In this document: piece by piece, positions 7,588 to 15,954 of the stretch
Numbering within the stretch: position 1 is the stretch's first letter
Layout: each line of letters begins with the position of its first letter
Assembly: GCA_002383285.1 (NCBI GenBank)
Contig: DFXU01000064.1
Coordinates: 7,642 to 53,577 of the forward strand
DNA from: Caryophanales bacterium UBA4100
GTDB lineage: Bacteria > Bacillota > Bacilli > Paenibacillales > UBA4045
Direction of reading: 5' to 3'
Length of the DNA: 45,936 nt
The notes under the pieces: generated by a model
The model's database searches: none
Told to the model about the DNA's origin: nothing
The model's input: only the letters and a program-made list of their open reading frames with translations
Translations under genes and position numbers: made by a program

Positions 7588-8916
7588 ATGATCGAAAAGG
7601 TGAAATTTGTAACATTAGGCTGTGAGAAAAATCTTGTAGACTCTGAGATCATGGGCGGTTTAGTACATGAACAAGGATTTCTATTAGTTGATGACAATCA
7701 GGATGCGACAGTAATCGTGATCAACACTTGTGGATTTATCGATGCTGCTAAAGAAGAATCGGTCAATACGATTCTTGAGATAGCTGATTTGAAGCAAACT
7801 GGGAACCTGAAGGCACTTATAGTCTCAGGGTGTCTTACGCAGAGATACAAAGAACAACTTATGAATGAAATGCCAGAAATCGATGGTATTGTAGGAACGG
7901 GCGACTTCGATAAGATAACCGATATTATTGATGCTGCGCTAAGAGGAAAGAAACCGATACTTGTTGGGAATCCCGTATTTAATTATGATCAGAAGTTACC
8001 AAGACGTGTAACGACTCCTCGGTACACCGCTTATGTAAAAATTGCTGAAGGCTGCGATAACGCTTGTACATTCTGTAGTATTCCAATAATGAGAGGAAAT
8101 TTCCGCAGTAGAACTATGGAGTCCATCATCAGTGAAGTCGAACACCTTGTTTCGCAGGGTGTGAAGGAAATAAGTTTGATTGCACAGGACTCCACCAATT
8201 ATGGAACGGATATATATGATGGATTTATGCTGCCTACCCTTCTGAATAAGGTAACTGAGGTACAAGGACTGGCATGGGTTCGGCTACATTATGCTTATCC
8301 AGGATTCTTCACAGACGAACTCATTCAGACAATTGCTAATAACCCGAAGGTATGCAAGTATGTAGATATGCCACTTCAGCATAGTGAAGATCATATTCTT
8401 AAGAAGATGCGTAGACCTGGAAGACAGAAGGATGTACGTGAATTAATTACACAGATTCGCAAACATATTCCCGATGTCTCATTACGAACATCTCTTATTG
8501 TTGGTTTTCCTGGAGAGACAGAAGAGGACTATAATAATCTAACTGAGTTTGTTAAAGATATTAAATTCGATCGATTGGGTGTGTTTACCTACTCTCAAGA
8601 GGACGATACGCCTGCAGCGCGATTACCAGACCAATTGCCAGAAGAGACTAAGGAATGGCGTGCGAATACATTAATGGAAGTTCAACGTGAAATCTCTACA
8701 GGACGTAGTGTCAAGATGGTTGGACAGACACTTGATGTACTGATTGAACGATATGATGGCCGTAACGATATATACATCGGACGTACACAATTTGATGCAC
8801 CGGAAATCGATGGTGAAGTATTCGTTAGTCAGTGTCATGCCGAGATCGGACAATTGGTTAAGGTTAATATCACTCATGCATTTGAGTATGATTTGACTGG
8901 AGTTGCTGTATCATGA
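7588..8916 (+). CDS. rimO: Ribosomal protein uS12 methylthiotransferase RimO
   Basis: This radical SAM methylthiotransferase of 442 residues adds a methylthio group to an Asp of ribosomal protein S12. The N-terminal domain has the auxiliary cluster cysteines Cys12, Cys48 and Cys82; the SAM-binding [4Fe-4S] ligands are Cys156, Cys160 and Cys163 in GCDNACTFCSIP; a TRAM domain closes the C-terminus. The GCEKNLVDSE start distinguishes RimO from MiaB (which is present at 20474). Its stop overlaps the pgsA start (ATGA). Confidence 0.94.
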   Translation: MIEKVKFVTLGCEKNLVDSEIMGGLVHEQGFLLVDDNQDATVIVINTCGFIDAAKEESVNTILEIADLKQTGNLKALIVSGCLTQRYKEQLMNEMPEIDGIVGTGDFDKITDIIDAALRGKKPILVGNPVFNYDQKLPRRVTTPRYTAYVKIAEGCDNACTFCSIPIMRGNFRSRTMESIISEVEHLVSQGVKEISLIAQDSTNYGTDIYDGFMLPTLLNKVTEVQGLAWVRLHYAYPGFFTDELIQTIANNPKVCKYVDMPLQHSEDHILKKMRRPGRQKDVRELITQIRKHIPDVSLRTSLIVGFPGETEEDYNNLTEFVKDIKFDRLGVFTYSQEDDTPAARLPDQLPEETKEWRANTLMEVQREISTGRSVKMVGQTLDVLIERYDGRNDIYIGRTQFDAPEIDGEVFVSQCHAEIGQLVKVNITHAFEYDLTGVAVS

Positions 8917-9512
8917 ACTTAGCCAATAAAATTACAGTTGCACGCATATTCCTTGTTCCCGTTATCATGTTCTTTTTGCTCGTTAATTTGAATTTACCAC
9001 CTATCAGCATACCAGAAATTAATGGTATCATCTTTACTATAACTTACAATCAGATTATAGCTGTATTCATATTTAGTATAGCGGCTATTACGGATTCACT
9101 TGATGGCTATATCGCAAGAAAGCATAAGTTGGTCAGTAATCTAGGAAAGCTGCTTGATCCGTTAGCGGATAAGCTGTTGGTTGCTGCAGTGCTTATTTCA
9201 CTCGTAGAGATGGATAAACTTAATGCGCTAATTGTAATTATTATTATAAGTCGCGAATTTGCTGTAACCGGATTAAGGCAGGTAGCACTCTTAGAAGGTG
9301 TGGTTATACCCGCAAGTAATCTTGGAAAGTGGAAAACTGGATTTCAGATTGCAGCCATTATTCTGTTATTAATTAATAATTTTCCATTCGTCTTCATAGG
9401 CTGGCGAATTGATCTAATTGTCACTTGGTTGGCGGCGCTCATTACAATTTATTCGGGTATAGATTATTTCATGAAAGGTAAGACGGTAATTAACTTCTCG
9501 GATAAGATGTAG
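8913..9512 (+). CDS. pgsA: CDP-diacylglycerol-glycerol-3-phosphate 3-phosphatidyltransferase
   Basis: This integral membrane enzyme of 199 residues makes phosphatidylglycerol phosphate, the first committed step to phosphatidylglycerol. The CDP-alcohol phosphatidyltransferase motif is intact: Asp61, Asp64-Gly65, Ala68-Arg69, Gly78, Asp82 and Asp86 (DSLDGYIAR ... GKLLDPLADK). Several hydrophobic helices follow. It overlaps rimO by four bases and lies 28 bases before cinA, so rimO-pgsA-cinA is probably one transcript. Confidence 0.93.
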   Translation: MNLANKITVARIFLVPVIMFFLLVNLNLPPISIPEINGIIFTITYNQIIAVFIFSIAAITDSLDGYIARKHKLVSNLGKLLDPLADKLLVAAVLISLVEMDKLNALIVIIIISREFAVTGLRQVALLEGVVIPASNLGKWKTGFQIAAIILLLINNFPFVFIGWRIDLIVTWLAALITIYSGIDYFMKGKTVINFSDKM

Positions 9513-9540
9513 AGCAATTCGCTCTGAAAGGATATGGCAT

Positions 9541-10791
9541 ATGAGGGCAGAAATTATAGCTGTAGGTACCGAGCTTCTAATGGGTCAAATTGTTAACTCG
9601 AATGCCCAATATTTGTCGCAGAAGTTCGCAGAAATGGGTGTGAATTTATACTATCAAACCGTGGTTGGGGATAATGCTGAACGAATGGCTGATGCTATGC
9701 GATTAGCAAGCAGTCGAGCTGATCTAATCGTATTTACCGGTGGATTAGGTCCAACTCAGGATGATATTACGAGGGATGTTCTTGCTGGAATACTAGGGCT
9801 AGGCTTGTCCATTCATCAGCCCTCCTATGATCATATCGCTTCCTTTCACATCGATCGTAAAGTAATCATGGTAGAGAGTAACGCTCGCCAAGCTTTAATG
9901 ATTGATGGAGCAGATCCTTTAATGAATGATACTGGAATGGCTGTAGGGTCGGCCATTACACAAGGTAATACGCACTATGTTCTGTTGCCTGGTCCACCCA
10001 AAGAAATGAAACCGATGTTCGAGAACTATGCGATGCCATGGATTCTTGGAAAAATGCCGAATACAGGAGCGCTGTTCTCTAGAATGCTTAAATTTTGTGG
10101 GATTGGAGAATCTCGCCTCGAGCATGCCATTAAGGATCTCATAACAACGCAGAGTGACCCATCGATTGCCCCTTATGCGAAGGAAGGCGAGGTCACGATT
10201 AGGCTGACGACTCGTGCCCACACGCTGGAAGCAGCGAATAAGATATTGGATGTTACTCATTTGGAAATTCATAATCGTGTAGGTGAATTTCTATATTCAG
10301 ATATAGATGTACCCTTGGAGGCTGTCATTGTTCGTCTTATGACCGAGAAGGGGCTTACTTTATCTGTAGCCGAGAGCTGTACAGGCGGGCTACTCAGTGA
10401 GCTCATTACTTCAATTCCAGGAAGCTCTGCGATGTTCCATGGTGGAGTAATATGCTATTCCAATGAATGGAAGCATCGTTCACTGCAAATACCTATGAAC
10501 ATGCTTGAGGGTGAAGACGCTCCAGGGGCTGTGAGTGAGGAAGTAGCTATTCTATTAGCTCAGCAGATTGTGCAACGAACAGGTAGCGACCTGGGTATAT
10601 CTATTACGGGAATTGCTGGCCCTGATCATTCTGAGCGAAAACCTGTTGGGTTAATTTATGCCGCTATTGTTAGCAAGAATGGTGATACGCAAGTGCATCA
10701 ATTGAATATTGCAGGAAATCGTGAGATGGTTCGTGTTAGAACAGTAAAACAGGTAATGTATCAACTGTGGCAGCAATTAAGAAACTTATAA
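9541..10791 (+). CDS. cinA: CinA, competence/damage-inducible protein
   Basis: The 416-residue protein has an N-terminal molybdopterin-binding-like (COG1058) domain (AEIIAVGTELLMGQIVNSNA, FTGGLGPTQDD, LLPGPPKEM) and a C-terminal CinA domain (VAESCTGGLLSELITSIPGSS, ISITGIAGPD) of the nicotinamide mononucleotide amidase type. Members of the family recycle pyridine nucleotides; in several Bacillota the gene precedes recA and is linked to competence. Here a terminator hairpin and an independent recA promoter lie between the two. Confidence 0.92.
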   Translation: MRAEIIAVGTELLMGQIVNSNAQYLSQKFAEMGVNLYYQTVVGDNAERMADAMRLASSRADLIVFTGGLGPTQDDITRDVLAGILGLGLSIHQPSYDHIASFHIDRKVIMVESNARQALMIDGADPLMNDTGMAVGSAITQGNTHYVLLPGPPKEMKPMFENYAMPWILGKMPNTGALFSRMLKFCGIGESRLEHAIKDLITTQSDPSIAPYAKEGEVTIRLTTRAHTLEAANKILDVTHLEIHNRVGEFLYSDIDVPLEAVIVRLMTEKGLTLSVAESCTGGLLSELITSIPGSSAMFHGGVICYSNEWKHRSLQIPMNMLEGEDAPGAVSEEVAILLAQQIVQRTGSDLGISITGIAGPDHSERKPVGLIYAAIVSKNGDTQVHQLNIAGNREMVRVRTVKQVMYQLWQQLRNL

Positions 10792-10852
10792 AATATGTCT
10801 TGTAAAGTAATGGATCTATGATAAATTAATGTTAAATTATTCTTGTTAACGG

Positions 10853-10894
10853 AAGTACCGTAGCAGAGGGCCCCTTTGTGCACGGTATTTTTTT
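10853..10894 (+). terminator. Terminator between cinA and recA
   Basis: TACCGT (10856-10861, extendable by AAG) pairs with ACGGTA (10882-10887) followed by seven T. The inner part (GCAGAGGG ... CCCTTTGTGC) can pair further. It should end most cinA transcripts before recA. Confidence 0.8.
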
Positions 10895-10941
10895 ATTTCA
10901 CGTCACAATTATGGACCTTGTGGTTGCCGATAAATAAATAA

Positions 10942-10955
10942 CGAACGGATGTTCG
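10942..10955. promoter_or_regulatory. LexA (SOS) box upstream of recA
   Basis: CGAACGGATGTTCG matches the Gram-positive LexA/DinR operator CGAAC-N4-GTTCG exactly. It lies 9 bases upstream of the recA -35 element. Confidence 0.92.
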
Positions 10956-10964
10956 AAAAAACAC

Positions 10965-10993
10965 TTGGCAAGTGCAGAAAAAAGGATTATCAT
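10965..10993 (+). promoter_or_regulatory. Sigma-A promoter of recA
   Basis: TTGGCA (10965-10970), 17-base spacer, TATCAT (10988-10993): one mismatch to consensus in each box. It is placed directly behind the LexA box and about 38 bases before the start codon. Confidence 0.8.
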
Positions 10994-11030
10994 AGATTTA
11001 TATTAACTAGAAGAAGAGGAAGTGAAGCAC

Positions 11031-12059
11031 TTGTCAGATCGTCGTGCAGCTTTAGATATGGCATTGAAGCAAATTGAGAAGCAATTCGGTAAGGGATCTG
11101 TTATGAAGCTTGGAGAATCGACTCATATGCAGGTAGAAACTATATCAAGTGGTATATTGGCATTAGATATCGCATTAGGTATAGGCGGAATTCCAAGAGG
11201 TAGAATAATAGAGGTATTCGGTCCTGAATCATCAGGTAAGACAACAGTCGCTTTACATGCTATTGCAGAAGTTCAGAAAATCGGTGGACAAGCAGCTTTC
11301 ATAGATGCAGAGCATGCGTTAGACCCACAGTATGCAAGTAAGCTAGGTGTTAATATTGATGAGTTACTATTGTCTCAGCCAGATACGGGTGAGCAAGGAT
11401 TAGAAATTGCCGAGGCCTTGGTTCGCAGTGGTGCAGTAGATATAATTGTAATTGATTCAGTTGCTGCTTTGGTTCCTAAAGCTGAAATTGAAGGTGATAT
11501 GGGTGACTCTCACGTAGGGTTGCAAGCACGATTGATGTCACAAGCATTACGAAAGCTGTCAGGAGCAATAGGTAAATCCAAGGTTATTGCTATATTCATT
11601 AATCAGCTTCGTGAGAAGGTTGGCGTAATGTTCGGTAATCCAGAAGTAACTCCAGGCGGAAGAGCATTGAAATTCTATTCCTCGGTGAGACTTGAGGTGC
11701 GTCGAATTGAATCGATTAAGCAAGGTAATGATTTAGTAGGAAATCGTACAAGGATTAAAGTAGTTAAGAATAAGGTTGCTCCTCCATTCAAACAAGCTGA
11801 AGTAGATATCATGTATGGTGAAGGTATCTCGAGGGTTGGTAGTATTATCGATATTGGTGCGGAAATTGATATCGTACAGAAGAGCGGTGCTTGGTATTCT
11901 TATGAAGGCGAACGAATGGGTCAGGGCAGAGAGAATGCGAAGCAGTACCTGAAGGATAATCCTGAAATTGCTAACACAATTGAAGCGAAAATTCGCGCAG
12001 CAGGAACAGTTCAATCCTTAACAATGAATAAATCGTCATTCGATGATAACGGCGAATAA
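11031..12059 (+). CDS. recA: Recombinase RecA
   Basis: RecA, 342 residues, forms filaments on single-stranded DNA, drives strand exchange and promotes LexA self-cleavage. It has Walker A GPESSGKT (64-71), a Walker B region with IIVIDSVAAL, and the L2 region. The start is taken at TTG 11031, which yields MSDRRAALDMALKQIEKQFG, the usual RecA N-terminus, with AGAGGA 10 bases upstream; the GTG at 11022 sits almost on that ribosome binding site. Induction by DNA damage is expected from the LexA box. Confidence 0.96.
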   Translation: MSDRRAALDMALKQIEKQFGKGSVMKLGESTHMQVETISSGILALDIALGIGGIPRGRIIEVFGPESSGKTTVALHAIAEVQKIGGQAAFIDAEHALDPQYASKLGVNIDELLLSQPDTGEQGLEIAEALVRSGAVDIIVIDSVAALVPKAEIEGDMGDSHVGLQARLMSQALRKLSGAIGKSKVIAIFINQLREKVGVMFGNPEVTPGGRALKFYSSVRLEVRRIESIKQGNDLVGNRTRIKVVKNKVAPPFKQAEVDIMYGEGISRVGSIIDIGAEIDIVQKSGAWYSYEGERMGQGRENAKQYLKDNPEIANTIEAKIRAAGTVQSLTMNKSSFDDNGE

Positions 12060-12069
12060 AGAACAAACT

Positions 12070-12102
12070 GTCCGCGCATAGTTGCCTATGTGCGGACTTT
12101 TC
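12070..12102 (+). terminator. Hairpin with T-run between recA and recX
   Basis: GTCCGCGCATAG (12070-12081) and CTATGTGCGGAC (12086-12097) form a 12-bp stem (one G-U) with a TTGC loop followed by TTTTCT. It probably limits read-through from recA into recX and keeps RecX low relative to RecA. Confidence 0.88.
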
Positions 12103-12124
12103 TCTGATTGGAGGGCAAGTGAAG

Positions 12125-12784
12125 ATGAAGGAAGAAGAACCCATAACCATTACAACGGTGGAACAACAGAAACGCCATAAGCATCGATTTAATATTTATG
12201 TGAATGGCGAGTATTCATTTGCAGTTCATGAGGATATTGTTGTGAAATACCGATTGCTGAAGGATGCAACTTTTACTAAATCATATATAGATAATGTGGT
12301 ATATGAGGAGGAAAGACACAGCGCTTACCGAGCTGCTCTTAGGTATATAGGGAGATCGATGCGTTCTGAGAAGGAAGTTGCAACTAAATTAAGCAGTAAA
12401 GGTTACGAGGAGGACATCATCACTGATGTTCTTACTAAACTAACGGATCAGAAATTTATTAATGATAATGAGTATGCCATTGCACTTGCTAAGCAAAGGA
12501 TGAGAATGAACAAGAAGGGTCCATTGTGGATTAAACGAGAATTGACTCAGAAGGGTATTTCCAAATCTGAGATTCAAGCCGCACTTGATCAATTCGATAA
12601 TTCTATTGAATACGAGCAAGCGTTAACCTTGGCTTCTAAGCGCTGGGAGATAGACAAAGGTGAGGAATTAGCCAAGTTTCGCAAGATCATGAATTTACTA
12701 CAACGGAGAGGTTATACCTCCGAAGTGACACGTAAGGTAATGGGTGTATTAAAGAATACAGATGATGTCTTCTTCGAAGAATGA
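12125..12784 (+). CDS. recX: RecX, regulator of RecA
   Basis: The 219-residue protein is a RecX family member with tandem three-helix repeats (YIGRSMRSEKEVATKLSSKGY, RMRMNKKGPLWIKRELTQKGI, ASKRWE). RecX binds RecA filaments and modulates their growth. It has an extra N-terminal beta-rich segment as in Bacillota. ATG 12125 lies 9 bases after GGAGGG; the GTG at 12119 is too close. It has no promoter of its own that I can see, so it depends on read-through past the recA terminator. Confidence 0.9.
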   Translation: MKEEEPITITTVEQQKRHKHRFNIYVNGEYSFAVHEDIVVKYRLLKDATFTKSYIDNVVYEEERHSAYRAALRYIGRSMRSEKEVATKLSSKGYEEDIITDVLTKLTDQKFINDNEYAIALAKQRMRMNKKGPLWIKRELTQKGISKSEIQAALDQFDNSIEYEQALTLASKRWEIDKGEELAKFRKIMNLLQRRGYTSEVTRKVMGVLKNTDDVFFEE

Positions 12785-12813
12785 TGATAATCAACAAGAT
12801 ACGACGGACATGC

Positions 12814-12843
12814 TTGACATTATTCTTCACCAAAAGCTACAAT
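12814..12843 (+). promoter_or_regulatory. Sigma-A promoter of rny
   Basis: TTGACA (12814-12819), 18-base spacer, TACAAT (12838-12843). It would give a leader of about 160 bases before rny. The leader contains an inverted repeat, CCGATG (12888-12893) with CATCGG (12915-12920), without a T-run. Confidence 0.72.
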
Positions 12844-13011
12844 AATAAAAGGTGTGAGGTAAGCACTTACACTTATTTATAACTTGGCCGATGGTGATGG
12901 ATCATAATGTTAGACATCGGTTGAAAACTAATGAGTCGAAATGAATACGGATTAAAAACCGCATAATCCCCAGGCTAACCACTTGGAGTGATAACGAGGA
13001 GGTGAAAAAGG

Positions 13012-14550
13012 ATGGAATTCATCTGGCCCTTGATCGTTCTCGTTGTTGGAGTCGCAGGCTTTGGGATTGGTTACTTTATCCGCAAATCTCTTGCAGAAGC
13101 TAAAATTTCAAGCGCAGAATTAGCAGCTTTACAAATCGTTGAGAAAGCGAATAAGGATGCTATCGCGCTTAAGAAAGAAACAGTTCTCGAAGCTAAAGAT
13201 GAAGTTTATCGTCTTCGAACTGAAGCTGAAAAAGACATTCGTGAGCGTCGGAATGAAATTCAACGCCAAGAAAGACGATTGTTGCAAAAAGAGGAGTCGC
13301 TGGATAAGAAAATAGAATCCCAAGAGCAGAAAGAAGAGAATTTAGCCAACAAGGAGAAACGACTCGAGGAAACGCAAGATAACATTGAGCAGATTTACAA
13401 GAAACAAGTTCTTGAACTAGAACGTGTATCTGGTTTAAGTACTGAAGATGCTAAGCAAATCATATTAAGCAATGTCGAACAAGAGGTTCGTCATGAAACA
13501 GTTCAATTGATTAAACAAATTGAACAACAAGCTAAAGAGGAAGCCGACAAGAAAGCAAGAGAAATTATCACGTTGGCCATTCAACGTTGCGCAGCAGATC
13601 ATGTGGCAGAAACAACTGTTTCTGTTGTAACTCTTCCTAATGAAGAGATGAAAGGCCGTATTATTGGACGAGAAGGGCGTAATATTCGTGCTCTGGAGAC
13701 GTTAACCGGAATTGATCTGATTATCGATGATACACCAGAAGCAGTAATACTATCTGGATTTGATCCAATTCGACGTGAAATTGCAAGAACCGCTCTTGAG
13801 AAGCTAGTTGCTGATGGAAGAATTCACCCGGCTCGTATCGAAGAGATGGTGGAGAAATCACGTAAAGAAGTGGATGAACGTATTCGAGAGTACGGTGAAC
13901 AAGCTACCTTCGAGGTGGGCGTTCATGGTATACACCCAGATTTAATTAAGATTCTAGGCCGCTTAAGATTCCGTACTAGCTACGGACAGAATGTACTTAA
14001 ACATTCGATGGAGGTTGCCTACTTAACTGGATTAATGGCTGGGGAACTTGGTGAAGACATTACACTTGCTAAGCGTGCAGGATTACTTCATGACATCGGT
14101 AAGGCGCTGGATCATGAGGTAGAAGGATCACATGTTGAGATCGGTGTAGAGCTTGGTAAGAAGTATAAAGAGCACCCTGTCGTTATTAACAGTATTGCTT
14201 CGCATCATGGTGATACAGAACCTACTTCAGTTATCGCAATGCTCGTTGGCGCCGCAGATGCACTTTCTGCAGCACGACCAGGAGCACGTAGAGAAACATT
14301 GGAGACATACATCAAACGCTTGGAGAAGCTAGAAGAGATATCTGAATCCTTCGAAGGTGTTGAGAAATCATTCGCCATTCAAGCGGGACGAGAAGTTCGT
14401 GTCATGGTACAGCCAGATAAGATTGATGATGCTGACGCATTCCGGTTAGCACGGGATATTACAAAGCAAATTGAAAGTGAGCTCAATTACCCGGGTCACA
14501 TTAAGGTTACTGTCATACGAGAGACCCGAGCTGTTGAATACGCCAAGTAA
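13012..14550 (+). CDS. rny: Ribonuclease Y
   Basis: RNase Y, 512 residues, is the membrane-anchored endoribonuclease that starts bulk mRNA decay. It shows an N-terminal membrane helix (about 3-23), a long Lys/Glu coiled coil (27-190), a KH RNA-binding domain (VVTLPNEEMKGRIIGREGRN) and an HD phosphohydrolase domain with the catalytic His360-Asp361 (HDIGKALDHE). Length and order are those of the family. The ribosome binding site GAGGAGGTG is strong, and a terminator follows immediately. Confidence 0.96.
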   Translation: MEFIWPLIVLVVGVAGFGIGYFIRKSLAEAKISSAELAALQIVEKANKDAIALKKETVLEAKDEVYRLRTEAEKDIRERRNEIQRQERRLLQKEESLDKKIESQEQKEENLANKEKRLEETQDNIEQIYKKQVLELERVSGLSTEDAKQIILSNVEQEVRHETVQLIKQIEQQAKEEADKKAREIITLAIQRCAADHVAETTVSVVTLPNEEMKGRIIGREGRNIRALETLTGIDLIIDDTPEAVILSGFDPIRREIARTALEKLVADGRIHPARIEEMVEKSRKEVDERIREYGEQATFEVGVHGIHPDLIKILGRLRFRTSYGQNVLKHSMEVAYLTGLMAGELGEDITLAKRAGLLHDIGKALDHEVEGSHVEIGVELGKKYKEHPVVINSIASHHGDTEPTSVIAMLVGAADALSAARPGARRETLETYIKRLEKLEEISESFEGVEKSFAIQAGREVRVMVQPDKIDDADAFRLARDITKQIESELNYPGHIKVTVIRETRAVEYAK

Positions 14551-14563
14551 GTATGTAATACTG

Positions 14564-14601
14564 AAGAGAAGTGGCTGATCATATGCCACTTCTCTTTTTA
14601 T
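14564..14601 (+). terminator. Terminator of rny
   Basis: AAGAGAAGTGGC (14564-14575) and GCCACTTCTCTT (14585-14596) are a perfect 12-bp stem followed by TTTTATT. The in-frame GTG (14571) and ATG (14583) start candidates for ymdB lie inside this hairpin, which argues against them. Confidence 0.92.
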
Positions 14602-14642
14602 TACACATATCAATTGATTATATTGGATTGGAGAGAAACATC

Positions 14643-15437
14643 ATTAGAATATTATTTATTGGCGATATCGTAGGTTCAGTTGGTCGAAGGGCAATTAAGG
14701 AAGTATTGCCGAGACTAAAAACCAAATTCAACCCGGATTTCATTATTGCGAATGGTGAAAATTCTGCTGCCGGAAGAGGAATAACCCATAAGATTGTTCG
14801 GGAATTATTCGAATTAGGTGTCCATGCTATTACAATGGGTAACCATACCTGGGGTAATAAAGATATCTTTGAATTTATTGATGAAGAACCTCGCTTAATC
14901 CGTCCATTGAATTATTCTCCAGGAATGCCAGGGAGAGGACATACCATTGTTCGTAATGGGAAGAAGGAGCTTGGTCTGATTAATGCAATCGGTCGAACCT
15001 ACATGCAGCCCATGGATGATCCATTCCGTGCTATAGATGCCATTCTAGATGAATGGAACGGAGAGATTAAGTGTATTCTCGTAGACTTCCATGCTGAAGC
15101 AACCTCAGAGAAGATCAGTATGGGATGGCATCTGGATGGTAGGGTATCTGCAATTGTTGGTACTCATACTCATGTCCAGACACACGATGAGCGAATTCTG
15201 CCACAGGGGTCAGCTTATGTATCAGATGTAGGCATGGTTGGACCTAGAGATGGTGTATTAGGTATGGAGCGAGAAGCGGTCTTATTGAAGTTTAGAACGG
15301 AGCTCCCAAGTCGATTTATAGTTGATGAGGGGAAATGGCAATTTCATGCAGTTGTCATTGAATTAGACGATGTTACTGGGTTATCTAGCAAAATCCAACT
15401 TATTCGACAATATGAGGATGAGTGGATATTAGACTAG
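14643..15437 (+). CDS. ymdB: YmdB, metallophosphoesterase (probable AUU start)
   Basis: This calcineurin-like phosphodiesterase of the TIGR00282/YmdB family is a 2',3'-cyclic nucleotide phosphodiesterase in B. subtilis that affects biofilm and motility gene expression. Metal-site motifs seen: FIGDIVG, ANGENSA, GNHTWGN, and VGTHTHVQT. Homologues start at MRILFIGD. Here that point is ATT 14643 (ATT AGA ATA TTA), 7 bases after GGAGAG; there is no ATG, GTG or TTG there. Upstream in-frame starts lie in the rny terminator (GTG 14571, ATG 14583) or lack a ribosome binding site (TTG 14628). It therefore probably starts at AUU, or AUC 14640. It is 264 residues from ATT. Confidence 0.85.
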   Translation: MRILFIGDIVGSVGRRAIKEVLPRLKTKFNPDFIIANGENSAAGRGITHKIVRELFELGVHAITMGNHTWGNKDIFEFIDEEPRLIRPLNYSPGMPGRGHTIVRNGKKELGLINAIGRTYMQPMDDPFRAIDAILDEWNGEIKCILVDFHAEATSEKISMGWHLDGRVSAIVGTHTHVQTHDERILPQGSAYVSDVGMVGPRDGVLGMEREAVLLKFRTELPSRFIVDEGKWQFHAVVIELDDVTGLSSKIQLIRQYEDEWILD

Positions 15438-15484
15438 AGTCAGAAGTGTCCAATGTAGTTAATCCCTTCTGGTTTTAAGGATGA

Positions 15485-15509
15485 AGGAATTATTTTCTTT
15501 TCCTCGAAT
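15485..15509 (+). promoter_or_regulatory. Candidate sigma-H promoter of spoVS
   Basis: AGGAATT (15485-15491) is followed 13 bases later by CGAAT (15505-15509), close to the sigma-H pattern (AGGAWWT ... GAAT). spoVS is known to be sigma-H dependent in B. subtilis. Just downstream, ATCACTA-G-TAGTGAT (15514-15528) is a perfect 7-bp palindrome near the expected transcript start. Confidence 0.6.
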
Positions 15510-15559
15510 ATGTATCACTAGTAGTGATTGCATTCCGTTATACTCGAGGAGGTACGCGT

Positions 15560-15820
15560 ATGGACATATTAAAGGTTTCAGCAAAATCCAATCCAAACTC
15601 TGTAGCAGGAGCACTGGCTGGCGTTTTAAGAGAACGCGGTACTGCTGAGATGCAGGCTATTGGTGCAGGTGCATTAAATCAAGCGATAAAAGCAGTAGCG
15701 ATTGCTCGAGGGTTTGTTGCCCCTAGTGGTGTAGACCTCATATGTATTCCTGCCTTTACTGATATTAAGATCGATGGAGAAGATCGTACAGCGATCAAGA
15801 TAATTGTTGAACCTCGTTGA
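15560..15820 (+). CDS. spoVS: Stage V sporulation protein S
   Basis: This 86-residue Alba-like protein is almost identical in motif to B. subtilis SpoVS (MDILKVSAKSNPNSVAGALA, IGAGALNQAIKAVAIARGFV, AFTDIKIDGEDRTAIKIIVEPR). SpoVS is needed for passage through stage V of sporulation and affects septation. ATG 15560 follows GAGGAGGTA; the frame is open upstream but the extra residues are not part of the family. It sits in the usual place after rny-ymdB. Confidence 0.96.
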   Translation: MDILKVSAKSNPNSVAGALAGVLRERGTAEMQAIGAGALNQAIKAVAIARGFVAPSGVDLICIPAFTDIKIDGEDRTAIKIIVEPR

Positions 15821-15860
15821 TATGCATAGAGATTTAAGAGCATTAACCGAATTTAAGGAT

Positions 15861-15897
15861 AACCTGTTTACTTCTCCTGGGTAAATAGGTTTTTTTG
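15861..15897 (+). terminator. Terminator after spoVS
   Basis: AACCTGTTTAC (15861-15871) pairs with GTAAATAGGTT (15881-15891, one G-U), followed by a T-run. Confidence 0.88.
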
Positions 15898-15954
15898 TGT
15901 GTATACCATCCTTGTTAGCCACCAAATGTGATTTGCGAATAGGAGGCCGAACCC

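Noticed and set aside
9919..10272. 117-residue minus-strand frame inside cinA
   Set aside because: It is antisense to a conserved gene, has no ribosome binding site and no recognisable protein features.
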